A DNA stretch of 5,948 nucleotides from an uncultured Chitinophagaceae bacterium (lineage in GTDB: Bacteria > Bacteroidota > Bacteroidia > Chitinophagales > Chitinophagaceae). Location of the stretch: the NCBI GenBank assembly GCA_903832075.1, contig CAILAF010000619.1, forward strand, positions 1 to 5,948, read 5' to 3'. Within the stretch, counting starts at the first letter, position 1. Each line of letters starts with the position of its first letter. The notes under the pieces were generated by a model. The model was not told the DNA's origin. It worked only from the letters and a program-made list of their open reading frames with translations, and did no database searches. The position numbers were made by a program, and so were the translations under genes. Below are positions 5,841 to 5,948 of this stretch, one piece after another.

Positions 5841-5872
5841 ATAAAAAACCTTGAAGGTAAACCTTCAAGGTT
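5841..5872 (-). terminator. Rho-independent terminator after tRNA-His
   Basis: An 11-bp perfect stem, AACCTTGAAGG (5847-5857) and CCTTCAAGGTT (5862-5872), with a 4-nt loop, is followed on the - strand by a T-run (complement of 5843-5848) and then ATATAA. It lies 8 nt past the tRNA 3' end. The - strand U-tract ends only about 14 nt before the start codon of the DUF445-like gene. Confidence 0.85.
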
Positions 5873-5880
5873 CTAATTTG

Positions 5881-5948
5881 GGAGAACGATGGGTCTCGAA
5901 CCCACGGCCTACAGTGCCACAAACTGTCGCTCTAACCTACTGAGCTAC
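5881..5948 (-). tRNA. tRNA-His (anticodon GTG), 5' end outside window
   Basis: Positions 7-73 of the cloverleaf are present on the - strand. The D-arm is GCTC/GAGC, the anticodon stem ACAGT/ACTGT encloses the loop TTGTGGC with anticodon GTG, and the T-arm is GTGGG-TTCGAGA-CCCAT. The 3' acceptor strand is CGTTCTC. The discriminator base is C73, which is characteristic of tRNA-His because it pairs with the extra G-1. The terminal CCA is not fully encoded (C then AA), so it would be added by nucleotidyltransferase. The first six acceptor bases and G-1 lie beyond 5948. Confidence 0.93.

Overview
The window looks like a chromosomal segment from a member of the Bacteroidota, most likely a Chitinophagaceae-like bacterium. 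The DNA is AT-rich. Start codons are preceded by A/T-rich leaders rather than Shine-Dalgarno sequences. One intergenic site fits the Bacteroidota sigma-factor consensus (TTG, about 20 nt, TAnnTTTG). The largest gene encodes an outer-membrane beta-barrel protein with a carboxypeptidase-like regulatory domain and a plug, an architecture typical of this phylum. The family-level placement is inference.

Layout: on the + strand only the end of one gene is present (1-203), the C-terminal part of an NlpC/P60-type cell-wall peptidase. A bidirectional terminator (about 213-240) separates it from the rest, which is all on the - strand. Reading in the direction of transcription from the right edge, these are: a 5'-truncated tRNA-His(GTG) (5881-5948); a strong hairpin terminator (5841-5872); a DUF445-like two-TM membrane protein (5225-5827); the large outer-membrane beta-barrel protein (2335-5082), closed by a 17-bp terminator hairpin (2276-2315); then a tight four-gene cluster of NTF2-like/DUF4878-like lipoprotein (1822-2229), CrcB/Fluc fluoride channel (1463-1825), family I inorganic pyrophosphatase (911-1456) and half-size TSUP (TauE/SafE) membrane protein (460-900). 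Last is a 52-residue membrane protein (257-415) with its own promoter overlapping the TSUP stop codon.

How the genes may work together: the four-gene cluster has a 4-nt stop/start overlap and gaps of 6 and 10 nt, so it is probably one operon. Fluoride is a classic inhibitor of soluble pyrophosphatase, so a fluoride exporter encoded directly before ppa makes physiological sense. The putative anion transporter (TSUP) and the lipoprotein may belong to the same response or simply be co-transcribed. No fluoride riboswitch is visible. The DUF445-like gene and the beta-barrel gene appear to be separate units.

I found no mobile element, CRISPR array, toxin-antitoxin pair or defence system. This is mostly an ordinary core/accessory region; the points most worth a second look are the crcB-ppa arrangement, the terminator placed directly before the DUF445-like gene, and the glycine/methionine-rich loop in the beta-barrel protein.
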